Source: Lentilactobacillus raoultii (lineage in GTDB: Bacteria > Bacillota > Bacilli > Lactobacillales > Lactobacillaceae). From it: DNA of 64,000 bases. Every line of letters starts with the position of its first letter. The stretch's first letter is position 1. Location of the stretch: contig NZ_LS422984.1 in assembly GCF_900411375.1 (NCBI RefSeq), positions 150,510 to 214,509 of the forward strand, read 5' to 3'. The notes under the pieces are model-generated. The model was not told where the DNA came from. It did not search any database and was given only the letters and a program-made list of their open reading frames with translations. A program made the position numbers and the translations under genes. This document shows positions 1-10,162 of this stretch, piece after piece.

Positions 1-73
1 AAATGGTCTTTTCGTTATTGACTGAAGTGATAACGACGTTGACCAGCGATTTGATAGATTCACAGTGTCTGAC

Positions 74-102
74 TTGTTAGTACGACTGTTTGGGTGTATT
101 AT
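74..102 (+). promoter_or_regulatory. Promoter for iscS-thiI
   Basis: A -35 element TTGTTA (74-79) lies 17 bp before a -10 element TATTAT (97-102), about 55 bp upstream of the desulfurase start. The rest of positions 1-158 holds no gene I can support. Match to the SigA consensus is fair; it is a sequence-only call. Confidence 0.5.
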
Positions 103-158
103 CGTGGAAGTTATATTTGTTGGAGTCGAACCAATAAATAAAGAGAAGAAGGTTTCAA

Positions 159-1304
159 ATGATTTATTTTGATAATAGTGCAACGACACAAGCATTGCCG
201 GAAGTTGTTGACACGTACGACAAGGTAAGCAAAAGTGTTTGGGGAAATCCCTCAAGCCTCCATAATTTTGGAGAGCAAGCCTTTAATTTACTGGAACAAT
301 CCAGAAAGCAAATTGCCGATTTACTGCACGTTCATCCTGATGAGATTTACTTCACCAGCGGTGGCACAGAAGGCGATAACTGGGTGGTTAAAGGAACGGC
401 ACTTCAAAAACGGGAGTATGGTAAACACCTAATCACAACTTCAGTTGAACATCCTGCTATCCATAATTCGATGGAACAGCTTAAACAACTGGGCTATGAC
501 GTGACTTATCTACCGGTAGATGATGAAGGCCGAATTTCAATTAAAGATTTGAAAGCTGCAATTCGTCCTGATACGACGTTGGTTTCAATTATGGCTGTCA
601 ATAATGAAATTGGCACGATTCAACCCATTAAAGAGGCTGCTGAATTATTAAAGCAGTACCCTAAAATTCATTTTCATATTGATGCCGTCCAAGGAATTGG
701 TAAGGGAATTCAAGACCAGATTTTTAACGATCGTGTTGATTTTGTTACAATTTCAGGGCATAAATTTCATGCGCCAAGGGGAATTGGCTTTATTTATGGT
801 CGCCGTGGTCGCCGCATTGCACAATTAATGAGTGGTGGTGGTCAAGAAAAAAATCAACGTTCTGGAACTGAAAATCTACCAGCAATTGCGGCAATGGCAA
901 AGGCACTTCGGCTGTTGCTCACAAAGGAACCGCAAGCTAATCAAACTGAACGGCAAATTAAACAGCTTATCAGTGATCACATTCGTAAGTTCGATAAGGT
1001 AACCATTTTCTCAAAAAGTACGGATCGGTTTGCACCACATATCCTGTGCTTTGCGATTAAGGGTGTTCGGGGAGAAACGGTCGTTCATGCGTTTGAAAAG
1101 GAAGGTATTTACATTTCGACTACCAGTGCCTGCTCTTCCAAGAAGCATTTGGCATCGAGTACCCTGACTGCAATGCATGTGCCAGAAGAGATTTCAACAA
1201 GTGCTGTTAGAATCTCATTAGGTGATCAGAATACGCTTGATGAGGCTAAAACGTTTATTAAGGTATTTGATCGATTGTATAAAGAGTTTGATAAATTAAG
1301 TTAG
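159..1304 (+). CDS. Cysteine desulfurase (IscS/NifS family), ThiI partner
   Basis: PLP-dependent enzyme that removes sulfur from L-cysteine as an enzyme-bound persulfide. At 381 aa it has the usual family length. The PLP lysine sits in [10 protein letters not shown] near residue 201 and the persulfide cysteine in STTSACSS near residue 325. Start ATG follows GAGAAGAAGG. thiI begins 8 bp downstream, so in this context the sulfur most likely goes to ThiI for 4-thiouridine in tRNA and possibly thiamine. No Fe-S scaffold gene is adjacent, which argues against a general SUF role. The group-specific name (NifZ or IscS) cannot be fixed from sequence alone. Confidence 0.93.
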   Translation: MIYFDNSATTQALPEVVDTYDKVSKSVWGNPSSLHNFGEQAFNLLEQSRKQIADLLHVHPDEIYFTSGGTEGDNWVVKGTALQKREYGKHLITTSVEHPAIHNSMEQLKQLGYDVTYLPVDDEGRISIKDLKAAIRPDTTLVSIMAVNNEIGTIQPIKEAAELLKQYPKIHFHIDAVQGIGKGIQDQIFNDRVDFVTISGHKFHAPRGIGFIYGRRGRRIAQLMSGGGQEKNQRSGTENLPAIAAMAKALRLLLTKEPQANQTERQIKQLISDHIRKFDKVTIFSKSTDRFAPHILCFAIKGVRGETVVHAFEKEGIYISTTSACSSKKHLASSTLTAMHVPEEISTSAVRISLGDQNTLDEAKTFIKVFDRLYKEFDKLS

Positions 1305-1312
1305 GAGAAACT

Positions 1313-2530
1313 ATGCATTATACTGAAATTATGGTTCGTTATGGCGAACTTTCTACTAAGGGTAAAAACCGAAAAGATTTTATCCGTCAGTTGGGAAGAA
1401 ATGTTCGCGCAGTGTTGCACCGTTTTCCGGCCGTTGAAGTCAAGGCTCAACGCGATCGGCTTCACGTTACTTTGAATGGTGAAGATGATCAAAAAGTGAT
1501 CGCAACTTTACAAGGTGTCTTTGGCATTGAGACCTTGTATCCTTCAATTAAAGTGGCAAAAGACATGGATGCTATCAAGAAGACAGCGCTACAAATGGCT
1601 GAAAAACAATATCAGCCAGGCCAAACTTTTAAGATTAATACCCGCCGACAAGACAAACATTTTGAGTATCATACGAACCAAATTAACAACATGTTGGGTG
1701 ACTATATTTTAGAAAATATCGATGGCATTTCGGTTAACGTCAAACATCCTGACATTGCAATTCGGGTTGAAGTTCGAATGAACGGCGCGTTTTTGTCTTC
1801 AGAAACACTTCATGGCGCTGGCGGTCTTCCAGTGGGAACCGGCGGTCGAGCAACGATGATGTTATCAGGTGGGATTGATTCACCGGTTGCGACTTATATG
1901 GCCATGAAGCGTGGGGTGAAAATTGATATGATTCATTTTTATAGTCCGCCATACACCAGCGAGCAGGCTCTAAACAAAGCCAAGCAACTGACATCCGTAT
2001 TAGCTAAATATTCCGGCAATATTCAATTTATTCAGGTACCCTTCACTGAAATTCAGGAAACCATCAAAGAGAAGGTGCCGGAAGGTTATTTGATGACAAT
2101 TCAAAGACGAATGATGTTGCGAATTGCGGCCGAGATAACGAGGAATCGACATTGTGGTGGTGTCTTTACTGGTGAGGCTTTAGGCCAAGTGGCATCGCAG
2201 ACACTTGAGAGCATGATGGCGATTAACGACGTTACCAATCTGCCCGTATTGCGGCCATTGGTTTCAATGGATAAAACTGAGATTATTAAAATCTCTAAAC
2301 AGATCGGAACTTACGATCTTTCCATCTTGCCTTATGAAGACTGTTGTACAATTTTTACGCCGCCGGCACCAAAGACTCGTCCTAACCTCCAACGATCGCG
2401 AGAATTTGAAAATTATATTGATGTTGAAGGCTTGATTAAAAAAGCGATTGACCATATCCAAATTACTGATATTAAACCCGGTGACGAGTTTTTAAACCAA
2501 AATGCTGATGTTTTTGCGGAATTGCTTTAA
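1313..2530 (+). CDS. thiI: tRNA 4-thiouridine synthase ThiI
   Basis: Activates U8 of tRNA by adenylation and transfers sulfur from the desulfurase to give 4-thiouridine, a near-UV sensor; the family can also feed thiazole synthesis. The protein has the NFLD/THUMP region (about residues 1-165) and a PP-loop ATP site, SGGIDS, near residue 185. At 405 aa it ends after the catalytic domain, so it lacks the C-terminal rhodanese domain of the E. coli form, as is typical of Firmicutes. Start ATG with GGAG; 8 bp after iscS, so one operon. Confidence 0.96.
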   Translation: MHYTEIMVRYGELSTKGKNRKDFIRQLGRNVRAVLHRFPAVEVKAQRDRLHVTLNGEDDQKVIATLQGVFGIETLYPSIKVAKDMDAIKKTALQMAEKQYQPGQTFKINTRRQDKHFEYHTNQINNMLGDYILENIDGISVNVKHPDIAIRVEVRMNGAFLSSETLHGAGGLPVGTGGRATMMLSGGIDSPVATYMAMKRGVKIDMIHFYSPPYTSEQALNKAKQLTSVLAKYSGNIQFIQVPFTEIQETIKEKVPEGYLMTIQRRMMLRIAAEITRNRHCGGVFTGEALGQVASQTLESMMAINDVTNLPVLRPLVSMDKTEIIKISKQIGTYDLSILPYEDCCTIFTPPAPKTRPNLQRSREFENYIDVEGLIKKAIDHIQITDIKPGDEFLNQNADVFAELL

Positions 2531-2625
2531 ATGATCACTATTAACTTACTTGCGTAAACGTCCAGAATGGGCTACATTATTTGTAAACCTAAACTTATTC
2601 ATAACACACCAAGGGAGTGTTTGTA

Positions 2626-3135
2626 TTGCAAGTCACAATCAACGGTAAAGATGAAAAATTGTTTGGTAATCCACCAGAAGTCGGCGAGCAACTACCCAAA
2701 TTCAAGTTGGAAAGTGCAGAAGGCCATAAGGTTAAAACAGCTGATATTATTGGTCGAATTACGTTGATTTCTACTGTGCCGGATATTGATACACCGGTTT
2801 GTTCAATTGAAACCAGAAAGTTTAATCAGGAAGCTGATAATTATCCGGATGCCCGGTTTTTAACAATTTCCAATAATACACTTGAACAGCAGAAAGATTG
2901 GTGTGCTGCCCAAGGCGTTCGCAATTTGCAATTACTATCGGACGAGAGTTTATCGTTTGGATATGCAATGAAATTGTATATGCCAAACTTCGGTGCATTG
3001 GCTCGAACAATCTTTATTGTCGATAAAACCGGCAAAATTGTTTATCGACAAATTGTACCGGAAATCACTGATGAGCCTGATTATCAAGACGCATTATCAG
3101 CATTGGAAAAATTAGCAAAGCGTGTTGACGATTAG
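2626..3135 (+). CDS. tpx: Thiol peroxidase Tpx (atypical 2-Cys peroxiredoxin)
   Basis: Reduces hydrogen and organic peroxides with electrons from thioredoxin in the cytoplasm. With the TTG start at 2626 the protein is 169 aa; the peroxidatic Cys59 is in DTPVCSIET and the resolving Cys93 in KDWCAAQG, the spacing of the atypical 2-Cys group. A GTG nine bases upstream is in frame but lies inside the Shine-Dalgarno AAGGGAG (2611-2617), so TTG is the real start. A thioredoxin gene occurs at 43.7 kb. Confidence 0.95.
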   Translation: MQVTINGKDEKLFGNPPEVGEQLPKFKLESAEGHKVKTADIIGRITLISTVPDIDTPVCSIETRKFNQEADNYPDARFLTISNNTLEQQKDWCAAQGVRNLQLLSDESLSFGYAMKLYMPNFGALARTIFIVDKTGKIVYRQIVPEITDEPDYQDALSALEKLAKRVDD

Positions 3136-3139
3136 CTGA

Positions 3140-3169
3140 TTGTTGAGTAAGATTAGAATTAATTATTAT
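3140..3169 (+). promoter_or_regulatory. Candidate promoter for valS leader
   Basis: TTGTTG (3140-3145) and TATTAT (3164-3169) are 18 bp apart, just ahead of the T-box Stem I. The position fits a leader starting near 3176. Confidence 0.4.
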
Positions 3170-3177
3170 TAAAGCAT

Positions 3178-3410
3178 TGAGCAAGAGAGTAGCTAAAGGG
3201 CATGTTTCAGAAAGAGAATGGGTAATGGAAAATTCTTACATGCGATTAGATGAAAGTAACTTGTGAGCTGTCTGTTCGAAAAGTTTGAGAGCAGATCGGT
3301 GTTATCTGACCGTTATCAAGATACTGAGTGGGGTGTCATAACCCAATTTAGGTGGTACCGCGAAAACATTTCGTCCTAATAATTTTATTTTAAGACGAAG
3401 TGTTTTTATT
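3178..3410 (+). promoter_or_regulatory. T-box leader of valS
   Basis: Stem I begins at GAGCAAG (about 3179). Its 3' side carries GTA (3256-3258) followed by one base and then CTTG closing the lower helix, so GUA (valine) is the likely specifier. The T-box sequence AGGTGGTACCGCG is at 3350-3362; the bulge TGGT suits a tRNA with discriminator A. The terminator pairs AAAACATTTCGTC (3363-3375) with GACGAAGTGTTTT (3394-3406), followed by U-rich sequence. Uncharged tRNA-Val should allow readthrough into valS. It fills the gap between tpx and valS. Confidence 0.9.
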
Positions 3411-3437
3411 TTTGTTTGAATAAGGAGGAGAACCGTT

Positions 3438-6119
3438 ATGTCAGAATCAGACACTAATTCGTCAACTGAAAGTAACGAAATGTCAACCAAATATGATCCG
3501 ACGGCTGTCGAAAAAGGTCGATATCATGAATGGCTTGAGGAAGGCGTCTTTAAGCCTAGTGGGGATAAAAAAGCAAAACCATTTTCGATTGTTTTGCCGC
3601 CACCAAATGTCACAGGCAAGCTTCATTTAGGGCATGCCTGGGATACGACGCTTCAAGATATGATTATCCGAAAGAAACGAATGGAGGGCTATGATACGCT
3701 TTGGCTTCCTGGAATGGATCATGCGGGGATTGCAACCCAAGCCAAAGTTGAAGCCAAACTTCGTGAACAGGGAATTTCCCGTTATGATTTGGGCCGTGAA
3801 AAGTTTATCCAAAAGGTCTGGGAATGGAAGGACACGTTTGCTGCAACTATTAAAGAACAGTGGGCAAAACTCGGCCTTTCACTTGATTATGAACGCGAAC
3901 GGTTTACTTTGGATAAGGGCTTATCAAAAGCAGTTCGGCGGGTTTTTGTTGACCTATATAATAAAGGGTTGATTTATCGGGGTGAGTACATTATTAATTG
4001 GGATCCTCAAGCTCGAACCGCACTTTCAGATATTGAAGTGATTCATAAAGATGATAAAGGTGCCTTTTATCACGTTAAATATCCGTTTACGGATGGAACC
4101 AAATTTAATGGCAAAGATTATATCGAAATTGCAACGACCCGTCCGGAAACAATGATGGGTGATACGGCTGTTGCGGTTAATCCAAGTGATGAGCGATACA
4201 AGGATATTGTCGGCAAAAAAGTGCTGGTCCCCCTTGTTAATCGTGAAGTACCAATTATCGCTGACCAGTACGTTGATCCTGAAGAAGGAACTGGAATGGT
4301 AAAGATTACGCCTGCTCACGACCCCAACGATTTCAAAGTCGGTAATCGGCATAATTTGGAACGAATTAATACCATGAATCCGGATGCCACTATGAATGAA
4401 AAAGCCGGAAAATACCAAGGAATGGATCGCTTTGAAGCTCGAAAAGCAATGGTTAAGGACTTACAAGATCAAAATTTGATTTTAAGTATTGAACCAATTG
4501 TGCACTCGGTTGGTCATTCGGAAAGAACCGGGGTCCAAGTAGAAGCTCGATTGTCCACTCAATGGTTTGTCAAAATGAAGCCTTTAGCCGAACAAGCCAT
4601 TAAAAATCAAGCGACGGATGATAAGGTTAACTTTTTTCCGCCCCGCTTTGAAGAAACGTTTACCCAATGGATGAATAATGTTCATGACTGGGTAATTTCC
4701 CGTCAACTGTGGTGGGGACATCAAATTCCAGCATGGTATAACAAGCAAACGGGTGAAACATATGTCGGAATGGAAGCTCCTAAAGATGCTGAGAACTGGG
4801 AACAGGATCCCGACGTTTTGGATACTTGGTTCTCATCAGCTTTGTGGCCTTTTTCAACGATGGGTTGGCCGGATGATACCGATGATATGGCACGTTATTT
4901 TCCAACTGATACGCTGGTCACCGGTTATGATATTATTTTTTTCTGGGTTTCCAGAATGATTTTTCAGAGTTTGGAATTCACACATCGTCGGCCATTTAAA
5001 GACGTTTTGCTTCATGGATTAATTCGCGATTCACAAGGGCGAAAAATGTCCAAGTCTTTGGGAAATGGTATCGATCCAATGGATGTGATTGACAAGTATG
5101 GTGCGGATGCCCTTCGCTGGTTCTTGTCGGTTGGTGGTACTCCGGGTCAGGATCTTAAGTTTAGTTATGACAAAATGGATTCTGCTTGGAATTTCATTAA
5201 TAAGATTTGGAATGCCAGTCGTTATGTCATTATGAATTTGGATGAGACAACAAAGCCGGAATTGCCAGTTGAATCGGAATGGCAATTATCTGATAAATGG
5301 ATCCTTAGTCGGCTAAATTCGACCATTAGAGAAGTTTCTCAACTGTTTGATAAGTACAACTTTGGTGAAGCTGATCGAAAACTCTATGATTTTATTTGGA
5401 ATGACTTTTGTGATTGGTATATTGAAATGAGTAAGGAAGCTTTAACGGGTCACGACGAAAAGTTGAAGCAAAACACTCAAAGCATTTTGGCGTACGTTCT
5501 GGATAAAACATTGAAATTGTTACATCCGATCATGCCGTTTGTAACGGAATATATTTGGCAAAAAATGCCTCATAATGGTCGATCACTTGTGACGGCGACA
5601 TACCCTGTTGCTAATGAGTCCTTGGCTAATCCAACTGCTGAACATGAGATGCAGTCTCTGATTGATCTAATCAAAGCGGTTAGAAATATTCGTAATGAAG
5701 CTAATGCCCCGTTATCATCACCAATTGATATGTTAGTTCAGACTGAAAACGCCACTCTAAAACAAATTTTTGAAACCAACCGAGACTATATTGATCGATT
5801 CTGTCACACTCAGGAGTTAACGATCGACAGCCAAATTGATGCACCTAAGTTGTCAATGTCAGCTGTTATCACGGACGCAACTATCTACGTTCCGTTGGCT
5901 GAATTGGTTGATTTGCATGAAGAAAGGGATCGAGTAAAAAAAGATGTAGACAAGTTTACGTCTGAAGTTGCTCGTGCCACTAAGAAGTTGGCTAACACAA
6001 GATTTGTTGAAAATGCACCTGAAGCTGTAGTAGATGAAGAACGACAAAAGCAGTCGGATTATCAATCTAAACTTGATGCTGCTAAAGAACGGTTACAGCA
6101 GATTAACAGTGAACTATAG
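3438..6119 (+). CDS. valS: Valyl-tRNA synthetase
   Basis: Class I synthetase charging tRNA-Val, with editing of threonine. The 893-aa protein shows the HIGH-type motif HLGH near residue 63, the editing domain (about 190-390, with [16 protein letters not shown]-type sequence), KMSKS near residue 535, an anticodon-binding domain and a C-terminal coiled-coil arm (about 820-893). The start has a strong AAGGAGGAG. The first 15 residues are Ser/Asn-rich and not part of the conserved core; a later ATG at 3480 in MSTKYDP is possible but has no good ribosome-binding site. T-box controlled. Confidence 0.97.
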   Translation: MSESDTNSSTESNEMSTKYDPTAVEKGRYHEWLEEGVFKPSGDKKAKPFSIVLPPPNVTGKLHLGHAWDTTLQDMIIRKKRMEGYDTLWLPGMDHAGIATQAKVEAKLREQGISRYDLGREKFIQKVWEWKDTFAATIKEQWAKLGLSLDYERERFTLDKGLSKAVRRVFVDLYNKGLIYRGEYIINWDPQARTALSDIEVIHKDDKGAFYHVKYPFTDGTKFNGKDYIEIATTRPETMMGDTAVAVNPSDERYKDIVGKKVLVPLVNREVPIIADQYVDPEEGTGMVKITPAHDPNDFKVGNRHNLERINTMNPDATMNEKAGKYQGMDRFEARKAMVKDLQDQNLILSIEPIVHSVGHSERTGVQVEARLSTQWFVKMKPLAEQAIKNQATDDKVNFFPPRFEETFTQWMNNVHDWVISRQLWWGHQIPAWYNKQTGETYVGMEAPKDAENWEQDPDVLDTWFSSALWPFSTMGWPDDTDDMARYFPTDTLVTGYDIIFFWVSRMIFQSLEFTHRRPFKDVLLHGLIRDSQGRKMSKSLGNGIDPMDVIDKYGADALRWFLSVGGTPGQDLKFSYDKMDSAWNFINKIWNASRYVIMNLDETTKPELPVESEWQLSDKWILSRLNSTIREVSQLFDKYNFGEADRKLYDFIWNDFCDWYIEMSKEALTGHDEKLKQNTQSILAYVLDKTLKLLHPIMPFVTEYIWQKMPHNGRSLVTATYPVANESLANPTAEHEMQSLIDLIKAVRNIRNEANAPLSSPIDMLVQTENATLKQIFETNRDYIDRFCHTQELTIDSQIDAPKLSMSAVITDATIYVPLAELVDLHEERDRVKKDVDKFTSEVARATKKLANTRFVENAPEAVVDEERQKQSDYQSKLDAAKERLQQINSEL

Positions 6120-6127
6120 TTAAGTTT

Positions 6128-6174
6128 GAGGGGACCAGAGCGAAGTTATTGCTCACGGTGCCCCTCGTTTTTTT
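6128..6174 (+). terminator. Terminator after valS
   Basis: GAGGGGACC pairs with GGTGCCCCTC with a GAGC/GCTC inner pairing; a run of T follows from 6168. Confidence 0.85.
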
Positions 6175-6188
6175 GAGGAGAATCGATC

Positions 6189-7517
6189 GTGATTGAAACA
6201 TATGATCAAGCATTATCATTTATTCATGGGCGAACCAAATTTAAGAAGATTCCAACGTTGAAACGGATGCGTCGCTTTTTGGATGAACTTGGTGCACCTG
6301 ATAAAAAAATTAAAGCAATTCACATTGCCGGCACGAATGGTAAAGGTTCAACGTTAGCCTTTTTGCGAAATATTTTACAGAATGATGGCTTAAAGGTTGG
6401 CAGTTTCACGTCACCTTTCCTAATTAAATTTAATGAGCGAATTAGTGTCAACGGTGTCCCAATTTCTGATGAAACGATTGTCCGCTTGACTAAGCAGGTG
6501 TATCCGATTGTTAAAGAACTGGATCGAATCCTTCCGGAAGGTGGTCCAACAGAATTCGAGATTATTACAGCGATGATGTTTCAGTATTTTTCAGAAGGTC
6601 ATGCAGACATTGTTTTAATCGAAGTTGGGCTCGGTGGCTTACTGGATTCAACAAATGTTGTGATGCCTGAACTCTCTGTTATTACAACGATTGGCTGGGA
6701 TCATATGCACATTTTGGGAGATACATTGCCCAAAATCGCCTATCAAAAAGCCGGAATTATTAAACCAGCTGTTCCGGTGATTGTTGGGAAGATCCCTGAA
6801 GCCCCATTGCAGGTTATTGAACATGTTGCTCAAAAGCATGATAGCCCATTGATGGTTTTGGGGAAACAGTTTCTGGTTCGTGATCTTGGCTTTAAGAATT
6901 GGCAGCAACGTTTTTCATTTAGCTCAGGTTCCCAGACTTTTGAGCAGTTAACAACCCAATTAATTGGTGATTATCAAACAAATAATGCCGCATTGGCAAT
7001 TCAAAGTTACCTCGAATATTGCCGGTTAAACAAGCGACCGGTCAATCAAGCCAGCATTATTTCAGGAATTCGGCAAACTAAATGGGCTGGACGATTTGAA
7101 AAAATCAGTAATTCCCCTACAATTGTTATTGATGGTGCGCATAATATCTCAGCCGTAAATGAAATTGTGACGTTGTTGGCAACTGATTTTACTAAGGGAC
7201 ACATTTACGTCTTAATGGGTGTGCTGGCTGATAAACAAGCCGATAAAATGGTTGAAAAAATGGCAACTGTTAAGAATGTGTCCGTTGTCTTGACGAAATT
7301 TAAAGGACCTGGTAAACGACAGGCAGCTAACCCGGAAGCACTTGAAAAAAAGGTTGAGTCACAAAAGGGCCAAACCGTAACAGATGTTATTGAAAACTGG
7401 CAGGAGGCACTTCAGGTTATTCAACAAAAATTGACGGCTGATGATATGTTATTGATTACGGGATCGCTATATTTTATTTCGGATGTGCGGAAGTATTTAC
7501 TTGCGCCACAAAACTAA
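6189..7517 (+). CDS. folC: Bifunctional folylpolyglutamate / dihydrofolate synthase
   Basis: Adds glutamates to folates, keeping them in the cell, and may also make dihydrofolate from dihydropteroate. It has a Mur-ligase-type P-loop GTNGKGS (residues 48-54), the SPFL loop that follows, and a C-terminal glutamate-ligase domain with DGAHN. The 442-aa length is normal. The start is GTG with GAGGAG six bases upstream; it sits just past the valS terminator. The next gene is mreB, with no radC between them, unlike the order I recall for L. plantarum. Confidence 0.94.
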   Translation: MIETYDQALSFIHGRTKFKKIPTLKRMRRFLDELGAPDKKIKAIHIAGTNGKGSTLAFLRNILQNDGLKVGSFTSPFLIKFNERISVNGVPISDETIVRLTKQVYPIVKELDRILPEGGPTEFEIITAMMFQYFSEGHADIVLIEVGLGGLLDSTNVVMPELSVITTIGWDHMHILGDTLPKIAYQKAGIIKPAVPVIVGKIPEAPLQVIEHVAQKHDSPLMVLGKQFLVRDLGFKNWQQRFSFSSGSQTFEQLTTQLIGDYQTNNAALAIQSYLEYCRLNKRPVNQASIISGIRQTKWAGRFEKISNSPTIVIDGAHNISAVNEIVTLLATDFTKGHIYVLMGVLADKQADKMVEKMATVKNVSVVLTKFKGPGKRQAANPEALEKKVESQKGQTVTDVIENWQEALQVIQQKLTADDMLLITGSLYFISDVRKYLLAPQN

Positions 7518-7581
7518 ATTTCAAATAATATCTTAAATCATTCTTTCATTCCTGTGATTTAGTTCATTTTTACGTCCGTTA

Positions 7582-7590
7582 TGATATACT
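7582..7590 (+). promoter_or_regulatory. Extended -10 promoter for mreB
   Basis: TGATATACT (TG at 7582-7583, TATACT at 7585-7590) with a weak TTCATT -35 about 16 bp upstream. The same TATGATATACT string occurs ahead of the rodZ-like gene near 16.98 kb. Confidence 0.5.
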
Positions 7591-7671
7591 TATTTCGTTA
7601 AACAATAATTAATTTATAAAATAACACCAAAAGCGAAATCAACATGATAAAGCAATGAAGGGATGGATAAC

Positions 7672-8679
7672 GTGTTCGGACTTGGGGAAAAAAACATAGG
7701 AATTGACCTTGGAACAGCTAATACGATTGTTTACGTTGAAGGAAAAGGCATTGTCCTTCGTGAACCATCAGTTGTTGCCAAAAGTACCAAGAACGGTGAC
7801 ATTATTGCCGTTGGTGAAGAGGCTCGGGCAATGATTGGACGAACGCCCGCTAGTATTAGTGCGGTAAGACCAATGAAAGATGGTGTTATTGCAGATTATG
7901 ATACAACCGTTGCGATGATGAAGTACTTTATTCAAAAGGCGTTGGGACATTCTTCCGGGAAACCGTATGTTATGGTTTGCGTTCCAACCGGTATCACAGC
8001 AGTCGAAAAACGTGCGGTTATCGATGCAACCCGTGTTGCAGGTGCACGTGACGCTTATGTTATTGAGGAACCATTTGCTGCAGCAATCGGTGCCGGGTTA
8101 CCAGTTATGGATCCTACTGGTAGTATGGTCGTTGATATTGGTGGTGGAACGACTGACGTTGCCACAATTTCGCTGGGTGGCATTGTTTCAAGCCGTTCGG
8201 TTCGCATGGCCGGTGATAAGCTTAATGAATCAATTGCACAATATGTTCGCCAAAAGTATAATTTGCTGATTGGTGAACGAACAGCAGAACAGTTAAAGAT
8301 TGATATTGGTTCAGCATCGCCTAAGGCAGCCAAAGAAATTGAAGCCGTTCCAGTAAGAGGACGTGATTTGGTTACCGGGTTGCCAACAACTGTTCAAGTA
8401 ACCGGAAGTGATGTTAACGAAGCAATTAATGAATCAGTAGCGGAGATCATTGCAACCATTAAGGAAACGCTGGAGGAGACATCACCTGAAATTGCAGCCG
8501 ATGTGATTGATCATGGGATTGTTTTAACCGGCGGCGGGGCTTTACTACGTAATATTACTGATGTGATTGCCGACGCGACTCAAGTGCCGGTTACAATTGC
8601 GGCTGATCCACTTGATTGTGTGGCAATCGGCACCGGTGAATCACTTAAAAGTATTAACGTTATGAAGAAAAAACAATAA
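7672..8679 (+). CDS. mreB: Rod shape-determining protein MreB
   Basis: Actin-like ATPase that polymerises under the membrane and directs lateral cell-wall synthesis. It has the phosphate 1 motif (GIDLGTANT), phosphate 2 ([10 protein letters not shown]) and adenosine motif (LTGGGALL); 335 aa. An ATG nine bases upstream is in frame, but the Shine-Dalgarno GAAGGGATGG (7657-7666) overlaps it, so GTG at 7672, giving [10 protein letters not shown], is the likely start. It heads mreB-mreC-mreD-minC-minD, which suggests a rod-shaped cell. A structured hairpin separates it from mreC. Confidence 0.96.
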   Translation: MFGLGEKNIGIDLGTANTIVYVEGKGIVLREPSVVAKSTKNGDIIAVGEEARAMIGRTPASISAVRPMKDGVIADYDTTVAMMKYFIQKALGHSSGKPYVMVCVPTGITAVEKRAVIDATRVAGARDAYVIEEPFAAAIGAGLPVMDPTGSMVVDIGGGTTDVATISLGGIVSSRSVRMAGDKLNESIAQYVRQKYNLLIGERTAEQLKIDIGSASPKAAKEIEAVPVRGRDLVTGLPTTVQVTGSDVNEAINESVAEIIATIKETLEETSPEIAADVIDHGIVLTGGGALLRNITDVIADATQVPVTIAADPLDCVAIGTGESLKSINVMKKKQ

Positions 8680-8689
8680 ACAAACAACA

Positions 8690-8734
8690 TTTACCCAAAC
8701 TTTAAAGCCAGCAATGGCTTCATTTTTGGGTAAA
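8690..8734 (+). other. Two-tier hairpin between mreB and mreC
   Basis: TTTACCCAAA (8690-8699) is a perfect 10-bp complement of TTTGGGTAAA (8725-8734). Inside it AAGCCA/TGGCTT (8705-8720) closes a GCAA tetraloop. The inner hairpin is followed by CATTTTT, so it could act as a weak terminator. The outer stem has no U-run and ends 8 bases before the ATGGAGG region of mreC. Confidence 0.7.
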
Positions 8735-8757
8735 TTATGAAACGGATGGAGGCAATT

Positions 8758-9606
8758 ATGCAAAAATTTTTCTCCAGTCGAAAACTTGTCATTGTTATTG
8801 TGTGTCTGATCATTAGTTTTGGTTTAATGTCAGTTTCAGTGGCGTTTAGAAATAATCGCAATACACCACCATTAATCCAACAATTTGGTAATGATATCGT
8901 TGGATTTGCTGATCGAGTCGTAGCGGTCCCAATGAATGGTGTTCACCATGGCTTTTCTTCGATCAGTAACTTGTTGAACACATATCAAGAGAATCAGAAG
9001 TTAAAGTCTAAAGTGGACCAACTTGCTCAGACACAGGTAAAAGATCAAGTTTTAGAACGAGAAAACAAACAGCTTAAACGTCAGCTGAACGTTGGAAATA
9101 CCCTAACCGGTTATGAAAAAATCAATGCGGCTGTGATTACTCGAACACCTTCTTCGTGGGCGAGTCAAATTATTATTAATAAAGGTCAAGCAGCTGGTGT
9201 AAAGAAAAATATGCCGGTCATTGCTGGGCCGGGATTAATTGGAACCGTTGCGGAAGTTAACAAGACAAACAGTAAAGTTGTTTTGATTTCAAACACAGCA
9301 GAAAACTCCAACCGTTTTGCCATTCAAATTATTGGTGACAATTCAAAAGTTGTTAACGGCATTATTACGTCATATGATTCTCAAAACAACCGAATTATTA
9401 TGGGAAATATTACTTCAAAAGCAAAGCTCTCTAAGGGAGATCGGGTAACCACCAGTGGATTGGGTGGCATTATTCCCAAAGGGATTTATGTCGGTCAAGT
9501 TTCAAAAATTGCTGAAGATGATTATGGATTGGCTAAAAAGGTTTACATTAAACCAGCAGCTAATTTAAATGATATTGAAGTAGTTTCGGTTGCCGTTCGC
9601 AATTGA
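8758..9606 (+). CDS. mreC: Rod shape-determining protein MreC
   Basis: Membrane-anchored scaffold of the elongasome, linking MreB to cell-wall enzymes. It has an N-terminal membrane helix (about residues 9-28), a coiled coil (about 65-105, rich in Gln/Lys/Leu) and the extracellular beta-barrel region. An upstream in-frame ATG (8737) precedes GGATGGAGG; the ATG at 8758, six bases after that site, is the likely start, giving 282 aa. mreD follows 16 bp later. Confidence 0.94.
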   Translation: MQKFFSSRKLVIVIVCLIISFGLMSVSVAFRNNRNTPPLIQQFGNDIVGFADRVVAVPMNGVHHGFSSISNLLNTYQENQKLKSKVDQLAQTQVKDQVLERENKQLKRQLNVGNTLTGYEKINAAVITRTPSSWASQIIINKGQAAGVKKNMPVIAGPGLIGTVAEVNKTNSKVVLISNTAENSNRFAIQIIGDNSKVVNGIITSYDSQNNRIIMGNITSKAKLSKGDRVTTSGLGGIIPKGIYVGQVSKIAEDDYGLAKKVYIKPAANLNDIEVVSVAVRN

Positions 9607-9622
9607 TAGGAGGTTATTCAAA

Positions 9623-10147
9623 TTGAGACGAAGAATTCCTATCACGACTATTTTTGTAGTTGGCCAGTTTATTGCTTTCTTTTTAGATGGTTCAATTAGT
9701 CAGGTCTTGTCGGGGACACTTTATAAATACCCTAATTCTTTAGTACCGGCGTTAACATTATTGTGGCTAGTGCTTGCAGTATTTTTTGGTGATCGTCAGA
9801 AATTGCATTTAGCCATTTGGGCTGCAATAATTGGATTTATTTTTGACATGTATTATACAGGCTTGTTGGGAGTTTATGTTTTTATCTTTCCGCTAGTTGT
9901 TTATCTCTGTCAAACCGTTTATCAAATGCTACCGCCGAATTTTATGAGTGGCTTTTTGGTTTATTTTTTGGGGATCACAGTGTGGATGAGTCTGGGCTTT
10001 ATGGCAAATGAATTTATTGGGCAAACTTCATCCTCGGTTGCGCAATTCTTGGTAAACACATTGGCACCAACGCTCGCAATTAACCTCGTGTTTATGGCGC
10101 TGGCTTATTTTCCGGTGGCATCGTTATACAGGAGTCACAGGCGGTAA
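9623..10147 (+). CDS. mreD: Rod shape-determining protein MreD
   Basis: Small polytopic membrane partner of MreC and MreB. The protein is hydrophobic throughout with about five predicted membrane segments and an RRRIP basic start. The start chosen is TTG at 9623, ten bases after GATAGGAGG; the longer frame upstream overlaps the end of mreC and has no ribosome-binding site. 174 aa is the family length. It is identified by position and hydropathy as much as by sequence, since MreD diverges quickly. Confidence 0.88.
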   Translation: MRRRIPITTIFVVGQFIAFFLDGSISQVLSGTLYKYPNSLVPALTLLWLVLAVFFGDRQKLHLAIWAAIIGFIFDMYYTGLLGVYVFIFPLVVYLCQTVYQMLPPNFMSGFLVYFLGITVWMSLGFMANEFIGQTSSSVAQFLVNTLAPTLAINLVFMALAYFPVASLYRSHRR

Positions 10148-10162
10148 AAAGGGGAGTCTTAT

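Noticed and set aside
1-80. Open frame from base 3 (MVFSLLTEV...) running to a stop near base 80
   Set aside because: It has no recognisable motif and no visible start within the window; the neighbouring gene in relatives cannot be matched to it.
4026-4418. 130-codon open frame on the minus strand
   Set aside because: It lies within valS, in the opposite direction, with no ribosome-binding site; a shadow of coding sequence.
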